Assembly (NCBI RefSeq): GCF_963662805.1
Contig: NZ_OY759871.1
Span: forward strand, 1-43,579
Direction: 5' to 3'
Source: an uncultured Cohaesibacter sp.
GTDB taxonomy: Bacteria; Pseudomonadota; Alphaproteobacteria; Rhizobiales; Cohaesibacteraceae
Length of the DNA stretch: 43,579 nucleotides
Shown here: positions 9,489 through 16,230 of the stretch, piece by piece
Layout: every line of letters starts with the position of its first letter
Position numbering within the stretch: position 1 is the first letter of the stretch
Program-made: the position numbers and the translations under genes
The notes under the pieces: generated by a model
What the model was told of the DNA's origin: nothing
What the model saw: only the letters and a program-made list of their open reading frames with translations
The model's database searches: none

Positions 9489-10544
9489 ATGATGCTTCGC
9501 ACATTGACTGCATTGCTCGCGGGCGCTGCATTCCTGGCAGTACCGCAAATTGCTTCAGCCGACGAGCTGTTGGATGAAGCCAAGGACTACTTCAAACCGA
9601 TCCCGTCGATGGTTCCGGCCGTCAAGGACAATGCTGTGACCAGCGACAAGATCGAGTTGGGCAAGATGCTCTTCTTCGATCCTCGTCTGTCTTCATCAGC
9701 ATTGATTTCCTGCAACACCTGCCACAATCTTGGCATGGGTGGGGATGACAATCTGGAAACCTCGATCGGTCATGGTTGGCAAAAGGGACCACGTAATGCG
9801 CCAACCGTGCTGAACGCGGTCTTCAACATTGCCCAGTTCTGGGATGGCCGCGCGGAAGACCTCAAGGCTCAGGCCAAGGGTCCGGTTCAGGCGGGTGTCG
9901 AAATGGCATCCACCCCGGCACGCGTGGAAGAAACCCTGAAAAGCATGCCAGCCTACGTGGAAGCTTTCGAGAAAGCTTTCCCGGGTGAAGATGCTCCGGT
10001 ATCCTTTGACAACATGGCCAGAGCCATCGAAGCTTTCGAAGCCACTCTGATCACGCCATATTCCCGCTTTGACCAATATCTCGAAGGCAACGAAAAAGTG
10101 CTGAGTGATGAGGAAAAAGCAGGTCTCAAACTGTTCATGGATACAGGCTGTGTTTCTTGCCATGCCGGGACCAATATCGGTGGCGAAGGCTATTATTCGT
10201 TCGGTGTCATAGAACAACCCGGTGCGGATATCCTGCCAGAAAACGACAAGGGCCGTTTCGCAGTGACCAAAACCGCGGATGAAGAATATGTCTTCCGTGC
10301 TGGCCCACTGCGCAACATCGAACTGACTGCTCCCTATTTCCATTCCGGCAAGGTCTGGAATCTGGAACAGGCCGTTGCGATCATGAGCACTTCGCAGCTT
10401 GGTGAGGACCTGAATGACGATCAGATCAAGAAGATCACCGCATTCCTCAAGACCCTCACCGGCGAACAGCCCAAGGTGGAATACCCCATCCTGCCTGTAG
10501 AAAATGCGAATACGCCCAAGCCCGAGGCTATGGTTGCACAGTAA
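9489..10544 (+). CDS. ccpA: Di-haem cytochrome c peroxidase, periplasmic
   Basis: 351 residues with a Sec signal peptide cleaved near IASA-DE. Two c-type haem motifs are present: C75-N-T-C-H79 and C221-V-S-C-H225, the order and spacing of bacterial di-haem peroxidases. The family signatures ELGKMLFFDPRLS, GPRNAPTVLNA and FWDGRAEDL are visible. The enzyme reduces hydrogen peroxide to water in the periplasm using electrons from small cytochromes. GGGAGGAG at 9478-9485 gives better spacing to the second ATG (9492) than to the first (9489). Monocistronic: its own control region precedes it and tandem hairpins follow. Confidence 0.93.
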   Translation: MMLRTLTALLAGAAFLAVPQIASADELLDEAKDYFKPIPSMVPAVKDNAVTSDKIELGKMLFFDPRLSSSALISCNTCHNLGMGGDDNLETSIGHGWQKGPRNAPTVLNAVFNIAQFWDGRAEDLKAQAKGPVQAGVEMASTPARVEETLKSMPAYVEAFEKAFPGEDAPVSFDNMARAIEAFEATLITPYSRFDQYLEGNEKVLSDEEKAGLKLFMDTGCVSCHAGTNIGGEGYYSFGVIEQPGADILPENDKGRFAVTKTADEEYVFRAGPLRNIELTAPYFHSGKVWNLEQAVAIMSTSQLGEDLNDDQIKKITAFLKTLTGEQPKVEYPILPVENANTPKPEAMVAQ

Positions 10545-10549
10545 CCATG

Positions 10550-10576
10550 TTGGCTGACGCTCTCTGCGTCAACCAA
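10550..10576 (+). terminator. Hairpin after the peroxidase gene
   Basis: An 11-bp stem (TTGGCTGACGC with GCGTCAACCAA, one mismatch) around a TCTCT loop lies 6 bp after the stop codon. There is no T-run, so it is probably an RNA-stabilising stem in front of the true terminator. Confidence 0.5.
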
Positions 10577-10594
10577 ATGCAGGAACAACGATCG

Positions 10595-10628
10595 ACCTTC
10601 CCGGACCTGTCCGGGGAGGTTTTCTTTT
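10595..10628 (+). terminator. Intrinsic terminator of the cytochrome c peroxidase gene
   Basis: An 11-bp GC-rich stem (10595-10605 with 10610-10620, one wobble) with loop CCTG is followed by TTTCTTTT. Confidence 0.85.
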
Positions 10629-10847
10629 GATTTGAAGTGGATGAGAGTGTTTGATCGGATTTTTGAGATGTGTTTTTTGCTCTCGGCAACTGGAAATTTA
10701 AAAGCAGGCTCAAAGCAAAAATCGGATCGGAAATGGCGTTGAAATTATCCCCGTAAGGTTTTGTTAACCAAGAAACCTAACGCGAAATTCAGTCTTAACA
10801 CGTAATTCGAAAAGGGTAGAAAAGTCGATTACTGATCAGGAAGAAGC

Positions 10848-12374
10848 ATGATTGTCAAAAAGCCATTCGTAGAACGCAACATTGGTGCTCTTGTCATCAC
10901 GGCTTGCATCGGGGCCTTTTTGGCTCTGGTCTTCTCGAATGCCTATCTGCTTCACCGGTCCAGCGACATCGCCAACAATGTTCAACTCGCTCAGGAAGAG
11001 CGACTGGTGCGTGCTGCGATAAAGCAGCAAGCCGAACTGATGGCGCTAGATCAATCCCAGATATCCAACTGGAGCCATACGCTTGATGCGATCACCGGCG
11101 AGATTGACGAGGAATTTGTCGCTGATGAGATCGCAGACTGGCTGTGGTCCGACTTTGACATCCTGATGAGCATCATCGTGTCCGGTGACAATACGCCGGT
11201 TGTCACCGCCTATGAAGACAGGGTACTGGAGCCCGAAGCCGGGCAGGGCGCGATCAAGCAGCATCTCGACCTGATTGAACGAGCCCGCCAGACCTATCGT
11301 GAGACGATTGCCCTGACGATCCCCCCTGTTACGGTCTTCAAGCGTTTCCGCGACCCTGTGAGATCGCGGTTCCCTCTTTATGAGTGGTCTTTGCGCGAGG
11401 TCAATGGTGGCTTCACGATCGCCATGGCGCAGGTGATTGTGCCGGACAAGGAAGGCTATGATTTGGGTGACAACCCGCTTGTCTTCCTCACCTTCAAGCC
11501 AATCACCGAGAATATGCTCACCAAGCTGGACGAGAATATCAACTTGAAGGATTTCCATTATTCCATCGACAAGGCGACCGATCCGGATATGGCAAGCGTC
11601 GAGGTTTCAAAACTTCCGGACGGGCACATCGTCTATGCTCGTTGGACACCGGGAGAGCCGTCTCAAGCAATTTGGGACCAAACCCTGCCGACGCTGACGC
11701 TGCCCTTCATTTTTACGGCGGTGGCGCTTGGACTGATTGCATGGCGTTTCAGCCACATTGTTGGCGCTTTGCAAGAGAGCGAGGAACAGAACCGCTTTCT
11801 CGCGCTGCATGATGCCTTGACTGGTCTTCCGAACCGGTTGCATTTCGATCGGGCCCTTGAAAGGGTTATCGAAAGCGGCAAGGAAGATCGTTGCGCAATC
11901 CTTTGTCTCGATCTCGATCGCTTCAAGGCGGTCAATGACACCTTCGGTCATGAGGCTGGAGACGTCGTGCTGACATCGATTGCGGAACGCATTCGGGATC
12001 GTGTGGGCTCAAACGGCATGGCGGCCCGTGTTGGCGGCGATGAATTCATCATTCTCTTGCGCAAGAAACTGTCAAACGATGACGTGATGTTCCTCTGCGA
12101 TCAACTGATCGAGGATGTCTGCCTGCCGATCCTCGTGCCCGGCGGTGTCGCCGAAGTGGGCGCGTCCATCGGCGTCGCATGGTGGCCGGACGATGCCCTG
12201 ACGGTTAAATCCATCATCCGCAGTGCCGACGAAGCGCTCTATATGTCCAAGCAGCAGGGCCGTGGGCAAGTTTCCTGTGCTTCCCGACTGCGCCGCGTGG
12301 GCGATCCATCAAAAGGCGGCAAGCAGAGTCCCGTTGTCGATCAGATGCGGGACGCCCTGTCGAAGTCGGCCTGA
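10848..12374 (+). CDS. Membrane diguanylate cyclase with CHASE4-like sensor domain
   Basis: 508 residues. A first membrane helix (about 13-35, GALVITACIGAFLALVFSNAYLL) and a second (about 287-305, PFIFTAVALGLIAWRF) bracket a periplasmic domain whose early WSHTLDAI and SDFDILMSIIV segments resemble CHASE4 sensors. The C-terminal GGDEF domain begins DALTGLPNRLHFD, has the metal site LDLDRFK, and an intact GGDEF at residues 396-400. No RxxD inhibitory site stands five residues upstream (GSNG instead), so product feedback may be missing. No EAL domain. It should make c-di-GMP in response to a periplasmic signal. AGGAAGAAG precedes the ATG. It stands alone, with a convergent gene 28 bp downstream. 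Confidence 0.9.
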   Translation: MIVKKPFVERNIGALVITACIGAFLALVFSNAYLLHRSSDIANNVQLAQEERLVRAAIKQQAELMALDQSQISNWSHTLDAITGEIDEEFVADEIADWLWSDFDILMSIIVSGDNTPVVTAYEDRVLEPEAGQGAIKQHLDLIERARQTYRETIALTIPPVTVFKRFRDPVRSRFPLYEWSLREVNGGFTIAMAQVIVPDKEGYDLGDNPLVFLTFKPITENMLTKLDENINLKDFHYSIDKATDPDMASVEVSKLPDGHIVYARWTPGEPSQAIWDQTLPTLTLPFIFTAVALGLIAWRFSHIVGALQESEEQNRFLALHDALTGLPNRLHFDRALERVIESGKEDRCAILCLDLDRFKAVNDTFGHEAGDVVLTSIAERIRDRVGSNGMAARVGGDEFIILLRKKLSNDDVMFLCDQLIEDVCLPILVPGGVAEVGASIGVAWWPDDALTVKSIIRSADEALYMSKQQGRGQVSCASRLRRVGDPSKGGKQSPVVDQMRDALSKSA

Positions 12375-12402
12375 AGCGCAGGCGCGTGACCCGGAAGTGC
12401 CC

Positions 12403-13464
12403 TCACTTCGGCCAGGTCACAGGCCAATTGTCCGGGCCTCCGGCATAGTCCCCGTCACACTCGCCCTTTTCGCGAAGCTCGACGGCGTCAAAGAAGATGC
12501 GCTCGCCTTCCTCGCGTAATTGCCAGGTGAATTGCGATCCACAATCGCCAATGCCACGTCCCTTGAACTCGCTTTTCAAAGTGAAGTCCTTGCCTGAAAA
12601 GCTGATGTTCCAGGCGTCAGCGCCATTCTCGTCGGCTTGCACCTTGCCATCCATGATGAAGGGCGTCTGGGTGATGGCGTTGGTCTCGTCAAGCGGCACC
12701 GTGAAGAAGGCATAGGGTTGGTTGTAGGCACCCCCCATACCGCAGGGCAGGCCATAAAGGTCCGCCGAGTGCAGGGTCAGGCGGAAGCCGAGCCCGGCCT
12801 CCAGAGCTGCCGTGCTGCCGAAGAAGTGGCACATGGCACCGTCCTGTTCGAACCATTTGTCCCAGATGATCTGGGGGATCTGCGTCTGGCTCTTGATTTC
12901 CGTGATCGGGACGCGAGGGCGAGGTGCCTGAGATCCCTTGACCTGCAGCGCGTAGGATGTGTTCAGCAGATCCTGATATTCATCGATGTAGATCATCCCG
13001 GCGACGCTGCCCGACAGGGAGAAGGAGGTCGAAATCGTCTCATCGCCCGTGGTCATTTTCACGCTGGCCATCGATCCGGACTTGATGCCTTCGATCAGCC
13101 ATTCGGCAACATCGGGATTGCTGTTCCAATATTTCGCCCCATCCTCCTTGATCGAGCTCACGTCGGCGATCAGGGTGAGGCTCTTGTTGTCATCAATCGA
13201 GATGAGAAAACGCGTGCCCGGTTCAATCGGCTTCTGGCTTGTCATCATGATCGACAGGGAATTGTCCAGCCGGTTCTCCCGGCGCAGGGTGAGTTCCGTC
13301 ACACCCTCGAAGCTCTTCGGCACCAGCGTCAGCGAGCAATTCATCGCCGTATCGCACCAGACCGCGACATCGCGGAATTCCTTGTAGTTTCCAGCAAGAA
13401 CCGGTTGGCTTGCCAGAAGGGCGGTCGAAAGCATCATGGCGGCAAGAAGGGGCTGCTTCATCAT
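12403..13464 (-). CDS. DUF1176 family exported protein
   Basis: About 353 residues with a signal peptide (LLAAMMLSTALLASQPVLAG). The start of the mature protein (FRDVAVWCDTAMNCSL) and the C-terminal DNWPVTWP match what I know of DUF1176 proteins, which have paired cysteines and no assigned function. Several Cys pairs (C-D-T-A-M-N-C; CHFFG...CGMGG; DCGS...CDGDY) suggest disulfides in the periplasm. Of three nearby ATGs (13470, 13464, 13461), 13464 has the best spacing from GAGG. The function is unknown; the family assignment is from pattern memory, not a search. Confidence 0.75.
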   Translation of the reverse strand: MMKQPLLAAMMLSTALLASQPVLAGNYKEFRDVAVWCDTAMNCSLTLVPKSFEGVTELTLRRENRLDNSLSIMMTSQKPIEPGTRFLISIDDNKSLTLIADVSSIKEDGAKYWNSNPDVAEWLIEGIKSGSMASVKMTTGDETISTSFSLSGSVAGMIYIDEYQDLLNTSYALQVKGSQAPRPRVPITEIKSQTQIPQIIWDKWFEQDGAMCHFFGSTAALEAGLGFRLTLHSADLYGLPCGMGGAYNQPYAFFTVPLDETNAITQTPFIMDGKVQADENGADAWNISFSGKDFTLKSEFKGRGIGDCGSQFTWQLREEGERIFFDAVELREKGECDGDYAGGPDNWPVTWPK

Positions 13465-13528
13465 GTCCATATCCTCTGTTCAGATGGAATGCTGGTCATT
13501 GGTCGTGCTGGGGAAGGGCTACGTTCTG

Positions 13529-13870
13529 TTACGCGAGCAATTTTTCCTGTTGAGCCTTGGAAAAGCCTGCCAAGATCTTCGTGCCGTCATCAAAAACCGG
13601 TCGCTTGATCAGGGTAGGATGGGCCATCATCAGGGCCTTGGCCTTCTGGGCATCAAGGTCGGCGGTCTCTGCGTCGGAAAGCCCGCGCCAGCTGGTTGAT
13701 CTGCGATTGAGAAGACTTTCCCATCCAAGCGCCTTGAGCCAGCGGTCTAGATCGACCTCACTGAACCCATCCGCGCGAAGATCAATGAAGGTGACAGGCT
13801 TGCCGGCAGCTTCCAATGCCTTGAGGGCTTTCCTGCAGGTGTCACACGTCTTGATGCCATAAAGTTTCAT
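13529..13870 (-). CDS. Spx/ArsC-family thioredoxin-fold protein (YffB-like)
   Basis: 113 residues starting MKLYGIKTCDTCRKAL, with a C-x-x-C pair at the N-terminus of a thioredoxin fold, then TFIDLRADG and LIKRPVFDDG, which are hallmarks of the YffB branch of the ArsC/Spx family. True arsenate reductases have NP-x-C-S at this place (see 34728), so arsenate reduction is unlikely; family members are thought to be glutathione-dependent thiol reductases. The ATG at 13870 has a strong GGAGG six bases upstream, which rules out the longer in-frame start at 13906. Confidence 0.88.
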   Translation of the reverse strand: MKLYGIKTCDTCRKALKALEAAGKPVTFIDLRADGFSEVDLDRWLKALGWESLLNRRSTSWRGLSDAETADLDAQKAKALMMAHPTLIKRPVFDDGTKILAGFSKAQQEKLLA

Positions 13871-14026
13871 GTTTGCCTCCGAAACAGGATTCGTACGCCA
13901 GCTCACGCTAGCCTATCCCCATGACCGGCAACAGAGGCAAATTCATGTTTGCCATCGTGAAATATGGCCTATTTCTTGATGCCCGCATGAGCCTGGCTGC
14001 CCCACAGTGCCTCGATGGTTTTGTCG

Positions 14027-14088
14027 CGCCCACCAGATTCGCCCGACCGTTCGGTTGGTAAGCGTATCGCAGATAGAGACTTGTGGCG
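14027..14088. repeat. Nested palindromic spacer, distal unit
   Basis: The hairpin has the same plan as the next unit: outer arms CGCCCAC (14027-14033) and GTGGCG (14083-14088, one G short), middle arms GATTCGC/GCGTATC and inner arms CCGACC/GGTTGG. Only two substitutions and one indel separate it from the proximal copy. Confidence 0.75.
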
Positions 14089-14154
14089 CTCCCTGTTTAT
14101 TTCTTGATGCCCATGTGCGCCTGCTTGCCCCACAATGCCTCGATGGTTTTGTCA

Positions 14155-14217
14155 CGCCCACCAGATACGCCCGACCGTTCGGTCGGTAAGCGTATCGCAG
14201 ATAGAGACTTGTGGGCG
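14155..14217. repeat. Nested palindromic spacer, proximal unit
   Basis: Three nested inverted repeats: outer CGCCCAC (14155-14161) with GTGGGCG (14211-14217), middle GATACGC (14164-14170) with GCGTATC (14190-14196), inner CCGACC (14171-14176) with GGTCGG (14181-14186) around GTTC. The outer arm is the same seven bases that occur inside msrA at the codons for C-G-R, where homology between units starts. There is no T-run, so a terminator role is not obvious. Confidence 0.75.
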
Positions 14218-14225
14218 CTCTGTGC

Positions 14226-14864
14226 CTACTTCTTGATGCCGATGTGCGCCTGATTGCCCCACAGCGCTTCGATGGTTTTGTCGCGCCCACAAGCATAGCG
14301 GTAATAGCGATAGCGCAAGGGGTTCTTGGTGTAATAGTCCTGATGGTAGGTTTCGGCCGCAAAGAAGGGGCCTGCCGGAGCGATCTCGGTGGCTATCGGC
14401 TTGCCGAGCGTGCCGTCTGCTTCGAGCTTGGCCTTGGAGGCAGTGGCGATTTTGGCCTGATCGTCGGTCAAGGTGTAGATGGCGGTGGTGTAGCTATGGC
14501 CGCGATCGCAGAACTGGCCACCACCGTCCGTGGGGTCAACCGAACGCCAGAAGACGTCAAGCAGCTCGCCATAGCTCACCTTGGAGCTGTCGTAGGTTAT
14601 CTTGACCACTTCGCGATGGTTGGCGGCGGTGTGGTTTTTATAGGTGACATTCTCCGTGGTGGTGCCACCGGAATAGCCTGAAATGGTCTCAATGACACCG
14701 TCGACATGGTCGAAATCACTTTCGACACACCAGAAGCAGCCGCCCGCGAAAATCGCGGTTTCGAGATTGTCGTCCGCCTGCCCCGTAGTGGTAAGGCCAA
14801 AGAGGGCGGCAAAGGTCATGGTGAAGGCCAGTGCGATGGAACGAAGCGAAGAGTGACGAAGCAT
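14226..14864 (-). CDS. msrA: Peptide-methionine (S)-S-oxide reductase MsrA, exported
   Basis: 212 residues. A signal peptide (about 1-30, ending GQADD) is followed by the MsrA domain: AIFAGGCFWCVESDF with catalytic Cys43, GYSGGTTTENVTY, and NHTAANHREVVKITYD (the usual G-H-A-E has become N-H-R-E), then DRGHSYTTAIY and TYHQDYY. Cys192 in YACGR is the probable resolving cysteine. It reduces methionine-S-sulfoxide in exported proteins. GGGAGACC lies nine bases before the ATG. The oddity is the 3' end: the last 20 codons, directly after Cys192, exist in two further versions downstream in a tandem array, so the present tail appears to be a replacement. Confidence 0.95.
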   Translation of the reverse strand: MLRHSSLRSIALAFTMTFAALFGLTTTGQADDNLETAIFAGGCFWCVESDFDHVDGVIETISGYSGGTTTENVTYKNHTAANHREVVKITYDSSKVSYGELLDVFWRSVDPTDGGGQFCDRGHSYTTAIYTLTDDQAKIATASKAKLEADGTLGKPIATEIAPAGPFFAAETYHQDYYTKNPLRYRYYRYACGRDKTIEALWGNQAHIGIKK

Positions 14865-14974
14865 GAGAGGTCTCCCTGATAGGTGATTTCCCTCTTTGTG
14901 TCGTCTGATTGTGGCGTTGTCGCGCTAAAAATGGCGCTCTCACGCAGGCTTGAAGGAATGTGAAGAGCACGCGG

Positions 14975-16123
14975 TCAAGCAGCAGAGCGGGCGAAAGTAG
15001 CTTGCACGCGATTGCGGCCACTGTTCTTGGCGGAGTAGAGACATCCATCTGCCTGACTGATGAGCGCCTGAATGTCGATGGCGTCAGGGTCACCAAGCGC
15101 AATGCCAATACTGACCGTCACACGGATTGTTTTCCCCGCCGATTTTACCTCATGGTCGGAAACCGCACGTCTGATGCGCTCCGCGACGTTCTTGGCTTCT
15201 CTTTGATCAACATCTTTGATCAGAGCAATGAATTCTTCTCCGCCGTAGCGTGCCAGAATGTCGTGCCGTCTGAGCGCAGTCTGAATTCTGCTGACGCAGG
15301 CACGAAGGACTTCATCCCCGACCTGATGGCCATGCGTGTCGTTGATCTGCTTGAAGTGATCAAGGTCCATCAGCAGTACCGCGTCGGTCGGTCCGATTTC
15401 CTGCGGGTAATGCTCGAAGAAGTAGCGTCGGTTGAAAACCCCGGTGAGGGGATCCGTCTCGGCCTGAGCCTGCAAGTCACGGAGGGCGCGCTCTGCCAAC
15501 AGGATCACAACGAACATCGACAGGGTGAAGTTCAGGATGATGATGAAGAAGAAGCCAGAGATCGGATTGAAGATCATGGCAGGAGGATACAGGAAACCTA
15601 ACGCAATACTGGTCGATAGCGCGCCGCCGATCATCAGCACGGTACCAAGCGCCCAGCTGGCGTACAAACGCTGATAGGACGGTCGGCGCAGAAACTCGAA
15701 AGCACTGAACAGGTAGGATAGGGCTGCAGCAGTGTTGAAGCTGGCCGCACGTGGGGCGTTCATGCGATCTAGTTCGGTGACAAAGGCAATGCCGAACACA
15801 ACAGCAGGCAGAAGCATGATCAGGTAGGCTCGGGGTGATCTTTCGTTTCGATTGATTTCTCGCAAGCCCAGCCAGATCGCTGTGTACCCGAAGAGCCCAG
15901 CGCCAAGACTGCCAAGTTTCCAGAAGCGCTCGGTTACCATCTCCCAGGTACCATGACCCGCAAGCACGGAGCCGACGATCAAGATGAGAAAACCGGATGA
16001 CAGCAGCACAAGGCCGGGAAATGTCGGGGACACGAGCCGGATATAGACAAAGGCCATGAATCCCACAATGTAGGAACATTGCTGTAGCAACAGGACAGTC
16101 GCAAGGTCGAGCTGAGGTGTCAT
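14975..16123 (-). CDS. Membrane diguanylate cyclase (GGEEF) with multi-helix sensor
   Basis: About 382 residues from the ATG at 16123. The N-terminal 210 residues are almost entirely hydrophobic segments (about seven helices, from VLLLQQCSYIVGFMAFVYI to FFFIIILNFTLSMFVVILL), a membrane sensor of unknown type. The GGDEF domain starts DPLTGVFNRRYFF, carries the metal site LMDLDHFKQIND and an active GGEEF. RRHD five residues upstream is an intact RxxD inhibitory site, so product feedback is likely. It lacks an EAL domain. It reads toward msrA with its own promoter region to the right. Confidence 0.9.
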   Translation of the reverse strand: MTPQLDLATVLLLQQCSYIVGFMAFVYIRLVSPTFPGLVLLSSGFLILIVGSVLAGHGTWEMVTERFWKLGSLGAGLFGYTAIWLGLREINRNERSPRAYLIMLLPAVVFGIAFVTELDRMNAPRAASFNTAAALSYLFSAFEFLRRPSYQRLYASWALGTVLMIGGALSTSIALGFLYPPAMIFNPISGFFFIIILNFTLSMFVVILLAERALRDLQAQAETDPLTGVFNRRYFFEHYPQEIGPTDAVLLMDLDHFKQINDTHGHQVGDEVLRACVSRIQTALRRHDILARYGGEEFIALIKDVDQREAKNVAERIRRAVSDHEVKSAGKTIRVTVSIGIALGDPDAIDIQALISQADGCLYSAKNSGRNRVQATFARSAA

Positions 16124-16230
16124 CAAGGTCCGATCTCAAAGGCTGTAAATTAAGTACAACTACCCTAGAGTCAAGCCGTTAAAAAACTTCTGATAAATCG
16201 GATGTTTAAACAGTCTGATTGTAAAAAATA

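Larger units (their letters stand above)
13970..14295 (-). repeat. Tandem array of alternative msrA 3' ends (two displaced copies plus the live end)
   Basis: Two units (13970-14097, 128 bp; 14098-14226, 129 bp) precede the live msrA end, with homology to the gene continuing to about 14295. Each unit holds, on the minus strand, a copy of the last 60 coding bases of msrA plus stop codon, and a palindromic spacer. The encoded tails are GRDKTIEALWGSQAHAGIKK (distal), GRDKTIEALWGKQAHMGIKK (middle) and GRDKTIEALWGNQAHIGIKK (in the gene). Only two residues differ, the other changes are silent, and each ends in its own stop codon. The spacer of the two units is nearly identical. The pattern fits repeated insertion at a core inside the gene end, each insertion supplying a new tail and pushing the old one downstream; plain tandem duplication is the alternative. 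Confidence 0.85.

Noticed and set aside
13529..13870. Calling the first ArsC-like gene an arsenate reductase
   Set aside because: Its active site is T-C-D-T-C-R rather than N-P-x-C-S, which fits the YffB/Spx branch.
14171..14188. CCGACCGTTCGGTCGGTA as a TetR-family operator
   Set aside because: It resembles such palindromes, but it sits downstream of msrA, is part of a longer nested hairpin and has no promoter or TetR gene nearby.
13970..14295. Reading the array as CRISPR or as an integron cassette array
   Set aside because: Repeats are 128 bp with coding content, no short-spacer periodicity and no cas genes. The hairpin lacks the integron attC boxes (RYYYAAC/GTTRRRY) and no integrase is present.
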